A stretch of DNA of 64,000 nucleotides, from positions 1,798,001 to 1,862,000 of the forward strand of contig NC_015416.1 in assembly GCF_000204415.1 (NCBI RefSeq). The letters are read 5' to 3'. Position 1 is the stretch's first letter, and each line of letters starts with the position of its first letter. Position numbers and translations under genes: made by a program. Positions 9,182-18,747 of the stretch are shown here, in pieces. The notes under the pieces are model-generated. The model saw only the letters and a program-made list of their open reading frames with translations, made no database searches and was not told where the DNA came from. This DNA is from Methanothrix soehngenii GP6. GTDB lineage: Archaea; Halobacteriota; Methanosarcinia; Methanotrichales; Methanotrichaceae.

Positions 9182-10993
9182 ATGGAAGGCTTAATCGACA
9201 AACGGATTCTGAAGTTCGCCCCTGGTGCAAGGCGCTGGATCGCCCTCACCTTCTTGTCTGGCCTGATGGGATCTATTGCCAACATCGCCCTCCTCTTCCT
9301 GGCGGGAAGGATCATCGTGGGAATATATGATGGTCGCACTCTCCTCTCCATGCTGGATCTGTTCTCAGGCATGCTGGCGGCCATAGGCCTGCGAGCCATT
9401 GCCGAGGCCTCCATAGATATCACCGCCCAGCGTTCCGCCGCCATGGTCAAGAGCAGCGTCCGAAAGAGGATCAATCAGCATCTTCTCGATCTGGGTCCCT
9501 CTTTCGTCGAGATGCGCAACACAAGCGCCCTGGCCACCACGGTCTTGGATGGAGTGGAGGCGCTTGAGGCCTACGTGGGGCTTTATGTTCCTTATATGGC
9601 TCTCTGTCTGGTTATGCCCGTTCTCCTCTTTTTGGGCTTTGCCATCTATGTAGACCTGATCTCCGCCCTGATGCTTATGGCTTTTGTCCCCCTGGTCCCC
9701 CTTTCCCTGCTGATATTCACCAATCTGGAGGAGTGGAAGGTGGGTAGAAGAGCATGGGAGACATACCGGGAGCTGTCTGCTTACTTTGCCGAGAGCCTGC
9801 AGGGACTGACCACCCTCAAGCTCTTCAGCCAGGCAGAACGCCGGGGGCAAGAGCTTCATAGAAGATCCAGGAACCTGGAGAAGGCATTGGTGCAGAGCCT
9901 GCAGCTCTATTTCGGAGCCAGTTTCGTCTCCGAGGTGGTCCCAGTTCTGGGCTACTCCCTGACCATGATCGTCTCATCATTCCGCCTCAGCCAGGGTAGC
10001 CTATCGATGGACAAACTGGTCATGGTCCTTTTGCTGGGCTCGCTCTTCTACGAGCACGTCAGCCATCTGCTTTTATATCATCACTACAGCCTGCTGGGAA
10101 AAAGAACCGCGAACGCCATATTCGAGCTATTAGATCAGATGCCTGAGGTCCGGGATGGCCAAGATACAGCACCTTCTGCTATTGAGCCGGAGATCAGGTT
10201 TGAGGGGGTTCACTTCGCTTATCACGGCGATAGGCCGGTTTTGCATAACATCTCGTTTGAGGTGAAGCCAGGCAGCACTGTGGCTTTGGTTGGGGCGACA
10301 GGAACTGGCAAGAGCACAGTCATCGATCTTCTCTTCCGCTTCCACGATCCCCAAGAGGGCAGAGTGCTCCTGGGGGGCCATGATATTCGCAGCTTGCCCC
10401 TCAATTTCCTGCGCAGCCAAATGGCTCTGGTTGCTCAGGAGTCCTACCTATTCTATGATACCGTGGAGAATAACCTGCGCTTGGGAAATCCCAAGGCCAG
10501 TCATGAAGAGATCGTCCGGGCGGCAACAGCAGCCAACGCTCATCAGTTCATTGTAGCGCTTCCTGAAGGCTACCAGACGGTCATAGGCGAGAGGGGAGTG
10601 CTTCTCTCCGGAGGAGAACGGCAGAGAATCGCCATTGCCCGCGCCCTTCTCAAGGGGGCACCGATTCTCCTCCTGGATGAGCCGACCTCCAGCATCGATG
10701 CCGAGAACGAAGAGGACATCCAGAAGGCCCTCGGCCGTCTGCAGGCCCAGCACACTGTTATGATCATCGCCCATCGGCTGAGCACAGTCAGAAAGGCGGA
10801 CTGCATTTTAGTCATGGAAATGGGGAGAATCGCCGAGTCCGGCGGCCATGAGGAGCTGCTGGCTAAAGGAGGCATCTATGCCCACCTGGTGGCGGCTCAG
10901 TCCCTGGATATGCCAGAATGCAGGGATGACGAGAATGCTCTCCCCATGAAAGTTGGCAGCAATCTCGCCGCTGTGGCGGGAGGAGGGCCATGA
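9182..10993 (+). CDS. ABC exporter, fused membrane/ATPase subunit (CydD-like)
   Basis: A 603-residue type IV ABC half-transporter. Six membrane segments occupy roughly residues 20-310 and the ATPase follows: Walker A GATGTGKST near 370, signature LSGGERQR, Walker B ILLLDEPTSSID near 495, and the H-loop IIAHRLSTV. The membrane part has the CydD-type stretch TTVLDGVEALEAYVGLYVP. CydDC exports glutathione/cysteine or haem-linked substrates in bacteria; whether the archaeal pair does so is not known. AAGGAG precedes the ATG. It overlaps the second subunit by 4 bp (ATGA), indicating translational coupling and a heterodimer. Confidence 0.85.
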   Translation: MEGLIDKRILKFAPGARRWIALTFLSGLMGSIANIALLFLAGRIIVGIYDGRTLLSMLDLFSGMLAAIGLRAIAEASIDITAQRSAAMVKSSVRKRINQHLLDLGPSFVEMRNTSALATTVLDGVEALEAYVGLYVPYMALCLVMPVLLFLGFAIYVDLISALMLMAFVPLVPLSLLIFTNLEEWKVGRRAWETYRELSAYFAESLQGLTTLKLFSQAERRGQELHRRSRNLEKALVQSLQLYFGASFVSEVVPVLGYSLTMIVSSFRLSQGSLSMDKLVMVLLLGSLFYEHVSHLLLYHHYSLLGKRTANAIFELLDQMPEVRDGQDTAPSAIEPEIRFEGVHFAYHGDRPVLHNISFEVKPGSTVALVGATGTGKSTVIDLLFRFHDPQEGRVLLGGHDIRSLPLNFLRSQMALVAQESYLFYDTVENNLRLGNPKASHEEIVRAATAANAHQFIVALPEGYQTVIGERGVLLSGGERQRIAIARALLKGAPILLLDEPTSSIDAENEEDIQKALGRLQAQHTVMIIAHRLSTVRKADCILVMEMGRIAESGGHEELLAKGGIYAHLVAAQSLDMPECRDDENALPMKVGSNLAAVAGGGP

Positions 10994-12741
10994 TAAGAGG
11001 CGTTCTTGATTCCAGATCGGTTTGGCGCCGGCTGATCTATCCTATTCGCCCTCATCTGGGACTGATGAGCCTGGCCGTCATATCCGAGATCTTAAGACAG
11101 GTCTCGGGAATCGGCGTTGCCGTTCTTGGTGCAGCTCTCTTCGCCCGGGCGGTGGCCGGCACGGCCATCGAGGAGCTTTATCCCTATGCTGCCGCCATGA
11201 TCATCCTCGGCCTGGCCAGAGGGACCTTTGGCTATTTAGGCCCTTATCTATCTCATGTGGCGGCATTCCGCATCCTGGTCGACCTGAGGGACGAGTTCTT
11301 CTGGGCCATAGAGCCCCTCGCTCCGGCAAAGCTTGCCAGGAGGCGCACGGGCGATCTGGTCAGCACAGCAGTATCAGACATAGAATTGCTGGAGCTCTTC
11401 TTCGCCCATACAGCAGGACCAGCGGTAGTAGCATTTATCGTCCCCATCATCGCTCTCACCGCTCTGGCAACCATCAACCTGCTTTTGGCAGAGGCATTGC
11501 TCATTTTTCTCATCCTGCTGATCCTCATGCCCAGGCTGGCTTTCTGGCTGGGCACAACTCTAGGGGAGAGGTTGAGGGGGCAGCAGGCACTTCTCAACTC
11601 CCAGGAGCTGGATACCATTCAGGGAATGAAGGAGATCCTGTCTTTCGGCTACAGCAGACAAAGATTAGAAGAGCTATCTGAAAATTCTGCCACACTGCTG
11701 GCATTGCAGGCCAGGCAGGCGAGAAACATCGGGCTGCAAAGCGCAGCGAAGATCAGCATCGTCTCTGCAGGGACTCTTGCCGTGCTCCTATGTGCCAGCA
11801 TCCTGGTCAGGCAGAATTCCCTTGCGCCAGGCTTTCTTCCCATCACCATGATCCTGGCCTCAAGCGTCTTTCTCTCCATAACCTCAGTGGTCGAGATCTC
11901 CAAGCAGCTCTCTTTGACCCGCGCTGCTGCTCGCAGACTCTTTCTTCTATTGGATGAGCAGCCAGCGGTAAGGGACGAGTCCGGTCTGGGTCCGGCAGTT
12001 CCGATCGAATCCATAGAGCCATCCATTTCTCTGCAGGATGTCAGCTTCCGCTATGCTCCGGATGAGCCTTTAATCTTAAGCTCCATCAGCCTGGAGATTC
12101 CCGCAGGATCGACAGTGGCACTGGTGGGGACGAGCGGAGCAGGAAAGAGCACAGTGATCAATCTGATGCTCCGTTTTTGGGATCCGGAAGCGGGAAGGAT
12201 ATTGCTCGGTGGAAGTGATCTGCGCCGCTATCCCATGATGCAGCTACGCCGTTTGTTTTCTGTGGTTTCTCAGGATGTCTTCCTCTTCAGCGATAGCATC
12301 AGAGAGAACATCCGGTTAGGCCGGCCAGAAGCTAGCGATGCCGAGGTGGAAGAGGTCGCTAGCAGGGCCCGCATTCATGATTTTATAATCACCCTGCCCC
12401 AGGGGTATGATACCCTGGTGGGAGAGAGGGGAGTTCGTCTCAGCGGCGGAGAGCGACAGAGGATCGCCATCGCCAGAGCTCTTCTTAAGGGAGCGCCCAT
12501 ACTTGTCCTGGATGAGGCCACCTCCAGCTTGGATGCAGAGAACGAGAGGGCAATCAAAGAGGCTCTGATGGAAAGGAGAGAGGGTCGCACCACCATCATG
12601 ATCGCTCATCGGCTGAGCACTGTGGTGGATGCTGACTGGATCTTCGTCATAAATGGGGGACGGGTAGTAGAGCAGGGAAGGCATGAGGATCTCATCGCCC
12701 GGAAAGGGAGATATGCCCGGCTGGTGGAGGCGCAATCTTAG
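10990..12741 (+). CDS. ABC exporter, fused membrane/ATPase subunit (CydC-like)
   Basis: The 583-residue partner of the preceding gene. The N-terminal six-helix domain contains DIELLELFFAHTAGPAVVAF, which corresponds to the CydC position. The ATPase has Walker A GTSGAGKST near 380, signature LSGGERQR, Walker B ILVLDEATSSLD near 503 and the MIAHRLSTV switch region. Here the catalytic pair is DEA, while the partner has DEP, a common asymmetry in heterodimeric exporters. The substrate is unknown. Its stop is followed by an AT-rich promoter for the next gene. Confidence 0.85.
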   Translation: MIRGVLDSRSVWRRLIYPIRPHLGLMSLAVISEILRQVSGIGVAVLGAALFARAVAGTAIEELYPYAAAMIILGLARGTFGYLGPYLSHVAAFRILVDLRDEFFWAIEPLAPAKLARRRTGDLVSTAVSDIELLELFFAHTAGPAVVAFIVPIIALTALATINLLLAEALLIFLILLILMPRLAFWLGTTLGERLRGQQALLNSQELDTIQGMKEILSFGYSRQRLEELSENSATLLALQARQARNIGLQSAAKISIVSAGTLAVLLCASILVRQNSLAPGFLPITMILASSVFLSITSVVEISKQLSLTRAAARRLFLLLDEQPAVRDESGLGPAVPIESIEPSISLQDVSFRYAPDEPLILSSISLEIPAGSTVALVGTSGAGKSTVINLMLRFWDPEAGRILLGGSDLRRYPMMQLRRLFSVVSQDVFLFSDSIRENIRLGRPEASDAEVEEVASRARIHDFIITLPQGYDTLVGERGVRLSGGERQRIAIARALLKGAPILVLDEATSSLDAENERAIKEALMERREGRTTIMIAHRLSTVVDADWIFVINGGRVVEQGRHEDLIARKGRYARLVEAQS

Positions 12742-12818
12742 TGGAGGCACAATCTTAGTGGAGGCACACGAGATCGCAGGATAATAATATAAATATATCA
12801 CTATATTATATATCGATA

Positions 12819-13659
12819 TGACCCTTTATACCGCTCTCATAGCCACTGTGGAGATATCTCAGGTCATGATCCCACCGATCGTGATTGGATTTTTCCTGGC
12901 CAATGTCATTCGCCGCTCACCCTATTTTCGCTATCTGACCATGACAGGAAGAGGCAGATCACCGATTGTGAACTGATTGTGGCCGTTTTAGTGGGATTTA
13001 TTCCCAAGGGATTGAATAGCATGCTCATCTTCTCGCTGCCAGTGGCCCTCTCCGTTCTGGGCCCTCAAACCGGCGGCCTTTACGTATGCCTGGATCTACT
13101 CGCCAACTTCTTTGTGGCTGGCATCGGCATCCTTGCCGCGAGACGATTGCTCTCAGCCAAGGCGCTGACATTGGAGTGCGAAGAAGATCCAGAACAATGG
13201 TATGGATGGGTGGCGATACTAAAAACCGGTCTTAAGGAGTGCCTATCCTCGTCCATCAACATCATCAAGGTGCTGGTCCCCACCATCTTTCTAGCCCAAT
13301 TGGCCATTGAATATGTGCTGGTACTGCCCATTGTGGAGAGATACAACAGCTTGGTCGAGCCCCTTGGATTCTCATCATCCAGCCTGATAGTTCTCATGGC
13401 CAGCCTGGTCAGCCAGAGCGCTGCACTGGTGGCTTCAGGCACATTGCTTCGTGAGGGCTCTCTTTCCATCGTCAGCTGTCTTCTACTGCTGTTTATAGCC
13501 AGGTTTTTGCACCTGGGCATAGGATGCTTCAGAATTGGCGTCCCCACTAATATCTCTTATTTCCAGGGATCGTTAGGGCTTAGGATTACCGCTATGGAAT
13601 ACTCGTTAATCGAAGTGGCTAATATTATGATATTATTTCTGCTATTTCTATTTCTCTAA
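12819..13659 (+). pseudogene. Nucleoside-recognition (Gate) domain membrane protein, frameshifted
   Basis: The first frame from ATG 12819 reads MTLYTALIATVEISQVMIPP through FRYLTMTGRG and stops at about 12977. A second frame resumes with QITDCELIVAVLVGFIPKG and continues to 13659 as a polytopic membrane protein with about six further helices. The two parts overlap where one base appears to be missing at about 12950-12960. Together they match the nucleoside-recognition/gate family of membrane proteins, related to part of FeoB and of spore-maturation proteins. A TATA-like stretch (AATATAAATATATC) lies about 25 bp upstream. The break may be a sequencing error or a true lesion. Confidence 0.65.
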
Positions 13660-13855
13660 TCCGCGTGCAGCCTCGTCAGGATTGCCTTTATCGAAGAGGA
13701 ATTGATAAACCTCATCGAGAGGAACGAATACAAGAAGAAATGGGGCAGATCCAGAAGTGGATGACAGAGATTTAGTAACAACATTTGCGTACAAACATTT
13801 AATATGTAGCACTTAAATTCAGAATAAAGGCATATCATGTGGAGGCAGTCTGATT

Positions 13856-14317
13856 ATGGACCACCAAGAGGGCAAATGCAGATACACTGGCATGGATAAA
13901 GAGTATACCATCGAGGACTTGGCGGCATTTCATGGCCATCTCGGGCCTTACATCGTCCTGGGCTATATGATCGGCAGATATGCCCGCAAGAACCTCTGCT
14001 CCGATCCCTTCCAGATGAAGGCAGAGGTCTTCTGCCAGGATAAGCCTCCTCAATCCTGCCTCGCCGACGGAGTGCAGATCGGCAGTGGCTGCACCCTGGG
14101 CAAGCGAAACATCCGGATCGTCCCCAGCAACGAGATCCGCTGTCATTTCGCTGCCGGGGAGAGGGAGCTGGTCATCATTCCCAGGCCGATTGCCTTTACC
14201 TCAGAGAGCGGAAAAGAGCATGACCTGCTCATCGAGCAGCTGGCTGAGAAGATGTACCGCATGGCCGATACTGATCTCTTCACTGCGGATCTGCGTCCGG
14301 ATTGGGACCATGGGTGA
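13856..14317 (+). CDS. FmdE-family protein
   Basis: A 153-residue cytoplasmic protein. The FmdE fold is shown by the start AAFHGHLGPYIVLGYMIGRYA, the QSCLADGVQIGSGCTLGKRN block with its cysteine pair, and the basic/His-rich start. FmdE is named after the tungsten/molybdenum formylmethanofuran dehydrogenase operon, but many members are stand-alone and their job is unclear; a role in metal sensing or delivery is often suggested. The ATG is preceded by GGAGG at 10 bp. Its stop overlaps the start of a metal-type ABC ATPase, so it is probably the first gene of an importer operon. Confidence 0.85.
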   Translation: MDHQEGKCRYTGMDKEYTIEDLAAFHGHLGPYIVLGYMIGRYARKNLCSDPFQMKAEVFCQDKPPQSCLADGVQIGSGCTLGKRNIRIVPSNEIRCHFAAGERELVIIPRPIAFTSESGKEHDLLIEQLAEKMYRMADTDLFTADLRPDWDHG

Positions 14318-15071
14318 GCGTCTTTTGAGAGCTATAGTTCTTGAGAGCATCTACACCGCATATGAGGGCGGCTCAGAGCCGGTTATCAAGGATCTTTCCC
14401 TGGAGGTTGATCGGGGGGAGTATGTGGTCATCGGCGGCCCGAACAGCGCGGGAAAGACCACCCTGCTGGAGTCGATCAACGGCCTGGTCAAGATCACCCA
14501 TGGTAGGGCCTGTGTCTGCGGCCTGGATGTTCGCCGACGTGGCTTTGAGGTGAGAAGGAGGGTGGGCTATGTCATTCAGAACTTCTATTTCGATCCATTC
14601 ACCCCTTTCACCGCCCAGGAGGTGGTGATGATGGGACGCTTTGGCCGTCAGGGACTGTTGAGCCGCCCGAAGGAGTCCGACTATGATGCCGTGCAGAGGG
14701 CGATAAAAACAGTAGGTATCGAGGACCTGGCACACAAAACCATAGGCACCCTCAGCGGCGGCCAGCAGCAGAAGGTGATGATCGCCCATAACATTGCCAA
14801 GGAGCCGGATCTCTTCATGCTGGATGAGCCATTCAGCAATCTCGATTTTCGGGCCAGAGAGTTCCTGCAGGATGTGTTCAAGGGGATGGTGCAGCAGGGG
14901 GTCCCCATCCTCATGGTGGCTCATGCATTCGATGGACTCCCCGATATTCCCATTCATCTAGTGGTCATGAACCGGGGCAGGATCACCGGCGACCTGAGCT
15001 GCCAGGCGGGGGAGGTGGAGGAGATAATCAGAAAGGAGTGCGAGGTCAAGGAAAGATGCTCGAGTGGCTGA
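14310..15071 (+). CDS. Metal-type ABC transporter ATP-binding protein (ZnuC-like)
   Basis: A 253-residue cytoplasmic ATPase: Walker A GGPNSAGKTT, signature LSGGQQQK, Walker B DLFMLDEPFSNLD and switch His in VAHAFDG. The start chosen is ATG 14310, which overlaps the stop of the FmdE gene; the longer open frame upstream is only a shadow of that gene. The family drives import of divalent metals through an ABC-3 permease. It overlaps the next gene, a matching permease, so the two are translationally coupled. Confidence 0.88.
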   Translation: MGERLLRAIVLESIYTAYEGGSEPVIKDLSLEVDRGEYVVIGGPNSAGKTTLLESINGLVKITHGRACVCGLDVRRRGFEVRRRVGYVIQNFYFDPFTPFTAQEVVMMGRFGRQGLLSRPKESDYDAVQRAIKTVGIEDLAHKTIGTLSGGQQQKVMIAHNIAKEPDLFMLDEPFSNLDFRAREFLQDVFKGMVQQGVPILMVAHAFDGLPDIPIHLVVMNRGRITGDLSCQAGEVEEIIRKECEVKERCSSG

Positions 15072-15886
15072 TAGAGAACAATGTGGTCTGCCATGCCCTG
15101 GAGGCGATGATCTTTGCCTCCGTCGCCTGCAGCATCCTGGGGGTGATCATCTCCAGGATGAGCCTCTCCTCAATTGGCTTTACCATGTCCCATGCTGCCT
15201 TTGCCGGTGCGGCTCTGGGCATGTTCCTGGGAGCGAATGCTCAGATGGCTGCCATCGCCTTCAGCATGGGAGTGGCAGCTCTCATCGGTCCGGTTAGCGA
15301 GAAGGCCAAGATGGCGGCCGATGCCACCTTAAGCGTTTTATTCTCCCTGTCCATGGCAGTGGCCATCTTCTTGATCTCTTATATGGAGTATATGGGCAAA
15401 GGGCTCTCCGCAAGCAGCCTTCTATTTGGGGATGTCATATCTTTATACCGGGAGGAGATTTATGCCCTTGCTGCCATCTGCTGCCTTTCCATCCTCTTCG
15501 TTTTAGCGTTCTACAAAGAGATCTCGGCCATCATGTTCAACATGAAGATCGCCGAGTCAGCCGGGGTCCGGGTTAAGCTCGTATATTACGTACTATTATT
15601 CATTATTGCCCTATCCGTGGCGCTCAGCCTCAACATTGTGGGCGGCCTCTTGATATTCGTATTGCTGGTGACGCCTGCATCCATAGCTGGCCAGTTCTGC
15701 TTTAATGTAAAGAGCATGTTCATAGTTGCGCCGCTGGTAGCTCTCTTGGTGAGCGCCTTTGGCGTCTGGGCGGGTTTTGAGTTTACGCTGCCCGTCGCTC
15801 CTCTGGTGGCCCTGCTGCTCACAGGCGTATTTGCAATATCCGTAATGCTGTCTTTTAAGAGAAGGATAAATACAAAAATACATTGA
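15056..15886 (+). CDS. ABC-3 family metal permease (ZnuB/TroC-like)
   Basis: A 276-residue integral membrane protein with about eight hydrophobic helices and the family blocks ASVACSILGVIISRMSLSSI, ISRMSLSSIGFTMSHAAFAG (near the start) and IVGGLLIFVLLVTPASIAG (towards the end). It forms the membrane channel for zinc, manganese, nickel or iron taken from a TroA-like binding protein. The ATG at 15056 is used because AAGGAA precedes it; the frame is open somewhat further upstream. It overlaps the ATPase gene by 16 bp and belongs to the same operon as the binding protein at 16752. Confidence 0.88.
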   Translation: MLEWLIENNVVCHALEAMIFASVACSILGVIISRMSLSSIGFTMSHAAFAGAALGMFLGANAQMAAIAFSMGVAALIGPVSEKAKMAADATLSVLFSLSMAVAIFLISYMEYMGKGLSASSLLFGDVISLYREEIYALAAICCLSILFVLAFYKEISAIMFNMKIAESAGVRVKLVYYVLLFIIALSVALSLNIVGGLLIFVLLVTPASIAGQFCFNVKSMFIVAPLVALLVSAFGVWAGFEFTLPVAPLVALLLTGVFAISVMLSFKRRINTKIH

Positions 15887-15904
15887 TGATTAAAGCTCTC
15901 GGCG

Positions 15905-16668
15905 GTGGTAATAGTCAAGGAAAGATTGTCAATCAGGCAAATAGGATCCCTCCTGGCAAATGCCGTGAATATGAAGACCAGTCCGGTATGCGTGTACGGC
16001 TCGGATCAGGTACCGGAAAATGCTGTCCGGTCCTCTTCGTTCAGCGATTGCCTTGCCTGCAACATGTATCAGATTGCTGAAGGCAGGATTACGGGTCCTG
16101 TTTATGCCGGAAATGACCCCAGTCATTTATTTTGCCGCTGCATGGGAGGTCCGGCATGGTTTGGATATAGGGGATTTGATCCGAGGTTGCCGGGCCTGAT
16201 GTCCACAGGATCTGAGGCTGCAAAACAGGATGGAAAGCATCTGAAAGAGAACGAAAATATCGCATGCGAGACCTACAAGGCAGTAGGTGAGATCAAAACC
16301 CTGGGCAGGTATGTGGTGATGAGGCGCTGCGATGATTTCCAGGAGGACCCTGGCGTAAAATGCATAGTATGTTTTGCCAGCGGCGAGCAGATCAGGGATT
16401 TATGTGCACTGGCTCATTTCGGCAGCCATAACGTTTTTAATTTAATATCGGTTCCCTGGGGCCCGGCTTGCGCTACCCTAGTTACCTATCCTGCGGGCAT
16501 GGCGGAAAATGCTTCTCTGTCTCAGATATCCATCGGTCCAACGATCCTTCCGCCAGGGGTTGGCTGCCCGAAAACTGCCTGGCCATGGGAATCCCGGCAG
16601 AGATCGCCCGGAAGATGGCCAATGATGTAGTGAGGTCGTTTTTGGCTAAAATAGATAATGTCTCTTGA
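15905..16668 (+). pseudogene. DUF169 / COG2043 family protein, frameshifted near the C-terminus
   Basis: The first frame (GTG 15905) encodes a COG2043-like protein: SPVCVYGSDQVPENAVRSSS, DCLACNMYQ, AHFGSHNVFNLISVPWGPAC and YPAGMAENASLSQISIGPT. Just after IGPT (about 16542) one base is missing and the expected ending DPSARGWLPENCLAMGIPAE continues in another frame to 16668; the uncorrected frame runs on to 16630. The conserved cysteines suggest a metal or Fe-S site, but function is unknown. It sits inside a metal-import operon, between permease and binding-protein genes. A sequencing error is possible. Confidence 0.65.
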
Positions 16669-16751
16669 TTCGTTATATTTAATACGAACTTACAAAGATA
16701 ATCAAGTCAATAGTAGTAAAACTTAAATATTTAGTATTACTAATTCCAATT

Positions 16752-17630
16752 ATGAGAATTCAATCATCCAACTTAGCCATACTGATGCTGGCGATCTTTT
16801 TGATCGTTCCTGCTGGTGCAGAAACGGCACCGTCAACTCTCAAGATCGTCTGCACCACCAGTGTATTGATGGATCCGGCAACCTATATCGGCGGAGATAG
16901 GGTGGAGGCCATTTCCATCGCTGACCCTACCCTGTGCCCTCACCTGCAAACAGACATCATTCCAAATCGCATTCAGCTCAACATGGATTTCATCAAAGAT
17001 GCTAACATGTTTATGGCGTACAACGACAGCAACGACCAAAGGTATAACATGCCGGCAATCAACGATTTCATGACGGCCAATAACTATGGGACAGCTGAAT
17101 GGATGACGATATCCAACCCTTCCCGCGGATGGAACACCCCGACCAACTCCAAGCTGCTGGCTGCCGAGGTAGAAGGGTGGCTCGCAAATAAAGACCCGGC
17201 CAACAAAACCTACTACGAGCAGCGCTACAATGATTATGCAAAAAGCTTTGACGCCATCGAGCCTACAGAGTCGGAGAAGAAGCAGCTAAACCAGACGCAG
17301 GTCATAGTCATGCTCTGGCAAAAAGATCCCGTGCAAAACTGGCTGGGCATGAATGTGGTCAACTTCTTTGCGCCCGAGTTCGCTCTGAATGGAACCAAGA
17401 CCGCGGCCAGAGTGGTGGACGACATCAATGCCAATCCTGAGAAATACCAGAATGTGAAATATATCATAGAGAATATGCAGTCCGGGGAGCTGGCCAAGGG
17501 AATTGAAGAGTCCTTGAAGGATAAGGGAATCGATGCAGAGCGAGTGATCTTCACCAACTTCCCTGGATCGGTTGAGGGTGCAGACACGATGGCAGAGGTT
17601 CTAAACCACAATAAGCAGATCGTGCTCTAG
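16752..17630 (+). CDS. TroA/ZnuA-like metal-binding protein of an ABC importer
   Basis: A 292-residue secreted solute-binding protein. The signal peptide is MRIQSSNLAILMLAIFLIVP, followed by AGAETAPSTLKIVCTTSVL, a usual beginning of the mature part of TroA-like proteins. The fold elements SLKDKGIDAERVIFTNFPGS and ADTMAEVLNHN close the protein as in ZnuA. Candidate metal ligands include the His in DPTLCPHLQTD, but the usual HxH loop is absent, so the metal may not be zinc. With the ATPase and permease upstream it completes an importer. A T-rich tract follows the stop. Confidence 0.75.
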   Translation: MRIQSSNLAILMLAIFLIVPAGAETAPSTLKIVCTTSVLMDPATYIGGDRVEAISIADPTLCPHLQTDIIPNRIQLNMDFIKDANMFMAYNDSNDQRYNMPAINDFMTANNYGTAEWMTISNPSRGWNTPTNSKLLAAEVEGWLANKDPANKTYYEQRYNDYAKSFDAIEPTESEKKQLNQTQVIVMLWQKDPVQNWLGMNVVNFFAPEFALNGTKTAARVVDDINANPEKYQNVKYIIENMQSGELAKGIEESLKDKGIDAERVIFTNFPGSVEGADTMAEVLNHNKQIVL

Positions 17631-17640
17631 GCCGGCAGGC

Positions 17641-17670
17641 TCATTTTTCTTTTTTCTGGATTTTATTGGA
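17641..17670 (+). terminator. T-rich archaeal-type terminator
   Basis: Directly after the binding-protein gene the plus strand reads TTTTTCTTTTTTCTGG. Archaeal RNA polymerase stops at such T-rich tracts without needing a hairpin. It lies at the expected end of the importer operon. Confidence 0.45.
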
Positions 17671-17779
17671 GTACAAGACGACAAAAGCTTTGATATTACT
17701 ACAATCGAAATGCTTATTACTTAATAATACAAATTACTATTAATTCTCCAACCATAGAGAGAATTGCTTTCTTGGGAAA

Positions 17780-18196
17780 ATGGTGAGTGGGATGACATTT
17801 GAAAAAGGATCTGATTTGGTCTTTGAAAAGCACCCCAATAGAGCTTTAAGCATTCTCATTGCCGAGGATGACCCGGCAAATCAGCTGGTCGCCTTGCGGA
17901 TGCTAAAGACGCTGGGGTATAATGCCGATACAGTAGACAATGGCCTCGAAGCTTTGATTGCCATGGAAAGCCGCTCTTACAATCTGGTGCTCATGGACAT
18001 TCAGATGCCAGAGATGGATGGATTGCAGGCGGCTAGAATCATCCGGAAACGCTGGCCAGAGGGCCCCAGGATCATCTTTGTCACTGGCTGCACCAGCCGC
18101 AGAGATGAATGCATCAGCGAGGGAGGAGATGGCTTTATCTCTAAGCCGATAAGCTTGCACCAACTGCAGGAGGCGATTGATGATAAGGCATGTTGA
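17780..18196 (+). CDS. Stand-alone response-regulator receiver protein
   Basis: A 138-residue CheY-like protein, nearly all receiver domain (residues about 22-135). The acidic pair is in ILIAEDDPANQ, the phospho-acceptor Asp is in LVLMDIQMPEMDG, the Thr switch is in IIFVTGC, and the Lys in FISKPIS closes the active site. There is no output domain, so it should act through protein contact with a histidine-kinase partner, not found in this window. Start could also be the ATG at 17792. Confidence 0.85.
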   Translation: MVSGMTFEKGSDLVFEKHPNRALSILIAEDDPANQLVALRMLKTLGYNADTVDNGLEALIAMESRSYNLVLMDIQMPEMDGLQAARIIRKRWPEGPRIIFVTGCTSRRDECISEGGDGFISKPISLHQLQEAIDDKAC

Positions 18197-18264
18197 TGTC
18201 CTAACCTCGTTCAACATTTTCAGGGTATTCGAGCAACATCCTCGAGCAACGTCTTCGATCTCAT

Positions 18265-18522
18265 CTACAGCTCCAACGCCTTTTGAGATCTCTCCGGCTC
18301 CATCGATATCATTACAAATCCAAGCACGCTGGCGCAGATCATGAGCCCCGGCGGTAGACGAACATTTACGTTGATATCCTCCACCTGATTGGTGGTGCCA
18401 ATGACAAGCTTCTCTATGGCGTAGTTGTCCGATCGCTCCTCGCCCTGAACCATGGGCAATCCCGATAGCAATAGGCAAAAGATGAGCGATAGATTTGAGA
18501 TCGAATGCTTTTTTGCTTCCAT
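18265..18522 (-). CDS. Small secreted or membrane protein, 85 residues
   Basis: The protein begins MEAKKHSISNLSLIFCLLLS and has a signal peptide followed by a short exposed part (EERSDNYAIEKLVIGTTNQV) and a second hydrophobic stretch (PPGLMICASVLGFVMISM) near the C-terminus. It could be anchored in the membrane at both ends. I do not recognise the family. The ATG at 18522 is preceded by AGGATGG; the ATG at 18531 is an alternative. It converges with the response-regulator gene. Confidence 0.5.
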   Translation of the reverse strand: MEAKKHSISNLSLIFCLLLSGLPMVQGEERSDNYAIEKLVIGTTNQVEDINVNVRLPPGLMICASVLGFVMISMEPERSQKALEL

Positions 18523-18747
18523 AATATCCATCCTGTGTTTGTGATACTTAATGGCTCCATTAGATATAAATGTATTATTAATTGTTCTTGATGTTGTTGA
18601 AAAGTACATTTTCTGATAATTCTCTGAAAATTCAAAATCTGAGCAAATCCATCAGCATGCAAATAGCAACCACACTCCTCTATAATTCTACCAAATCTAT
18701 CATTACTTTAGAAAATATCTTATACTAGTAAGGTATAATATTATATC

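Noticed and set aside
13660-13855. Short coding-like stretch with EEELINLIERNEYKKK
   Set aside because: It lacks a start, changes frame within 60 bases and matches no family; at most a relic too short to annotate.
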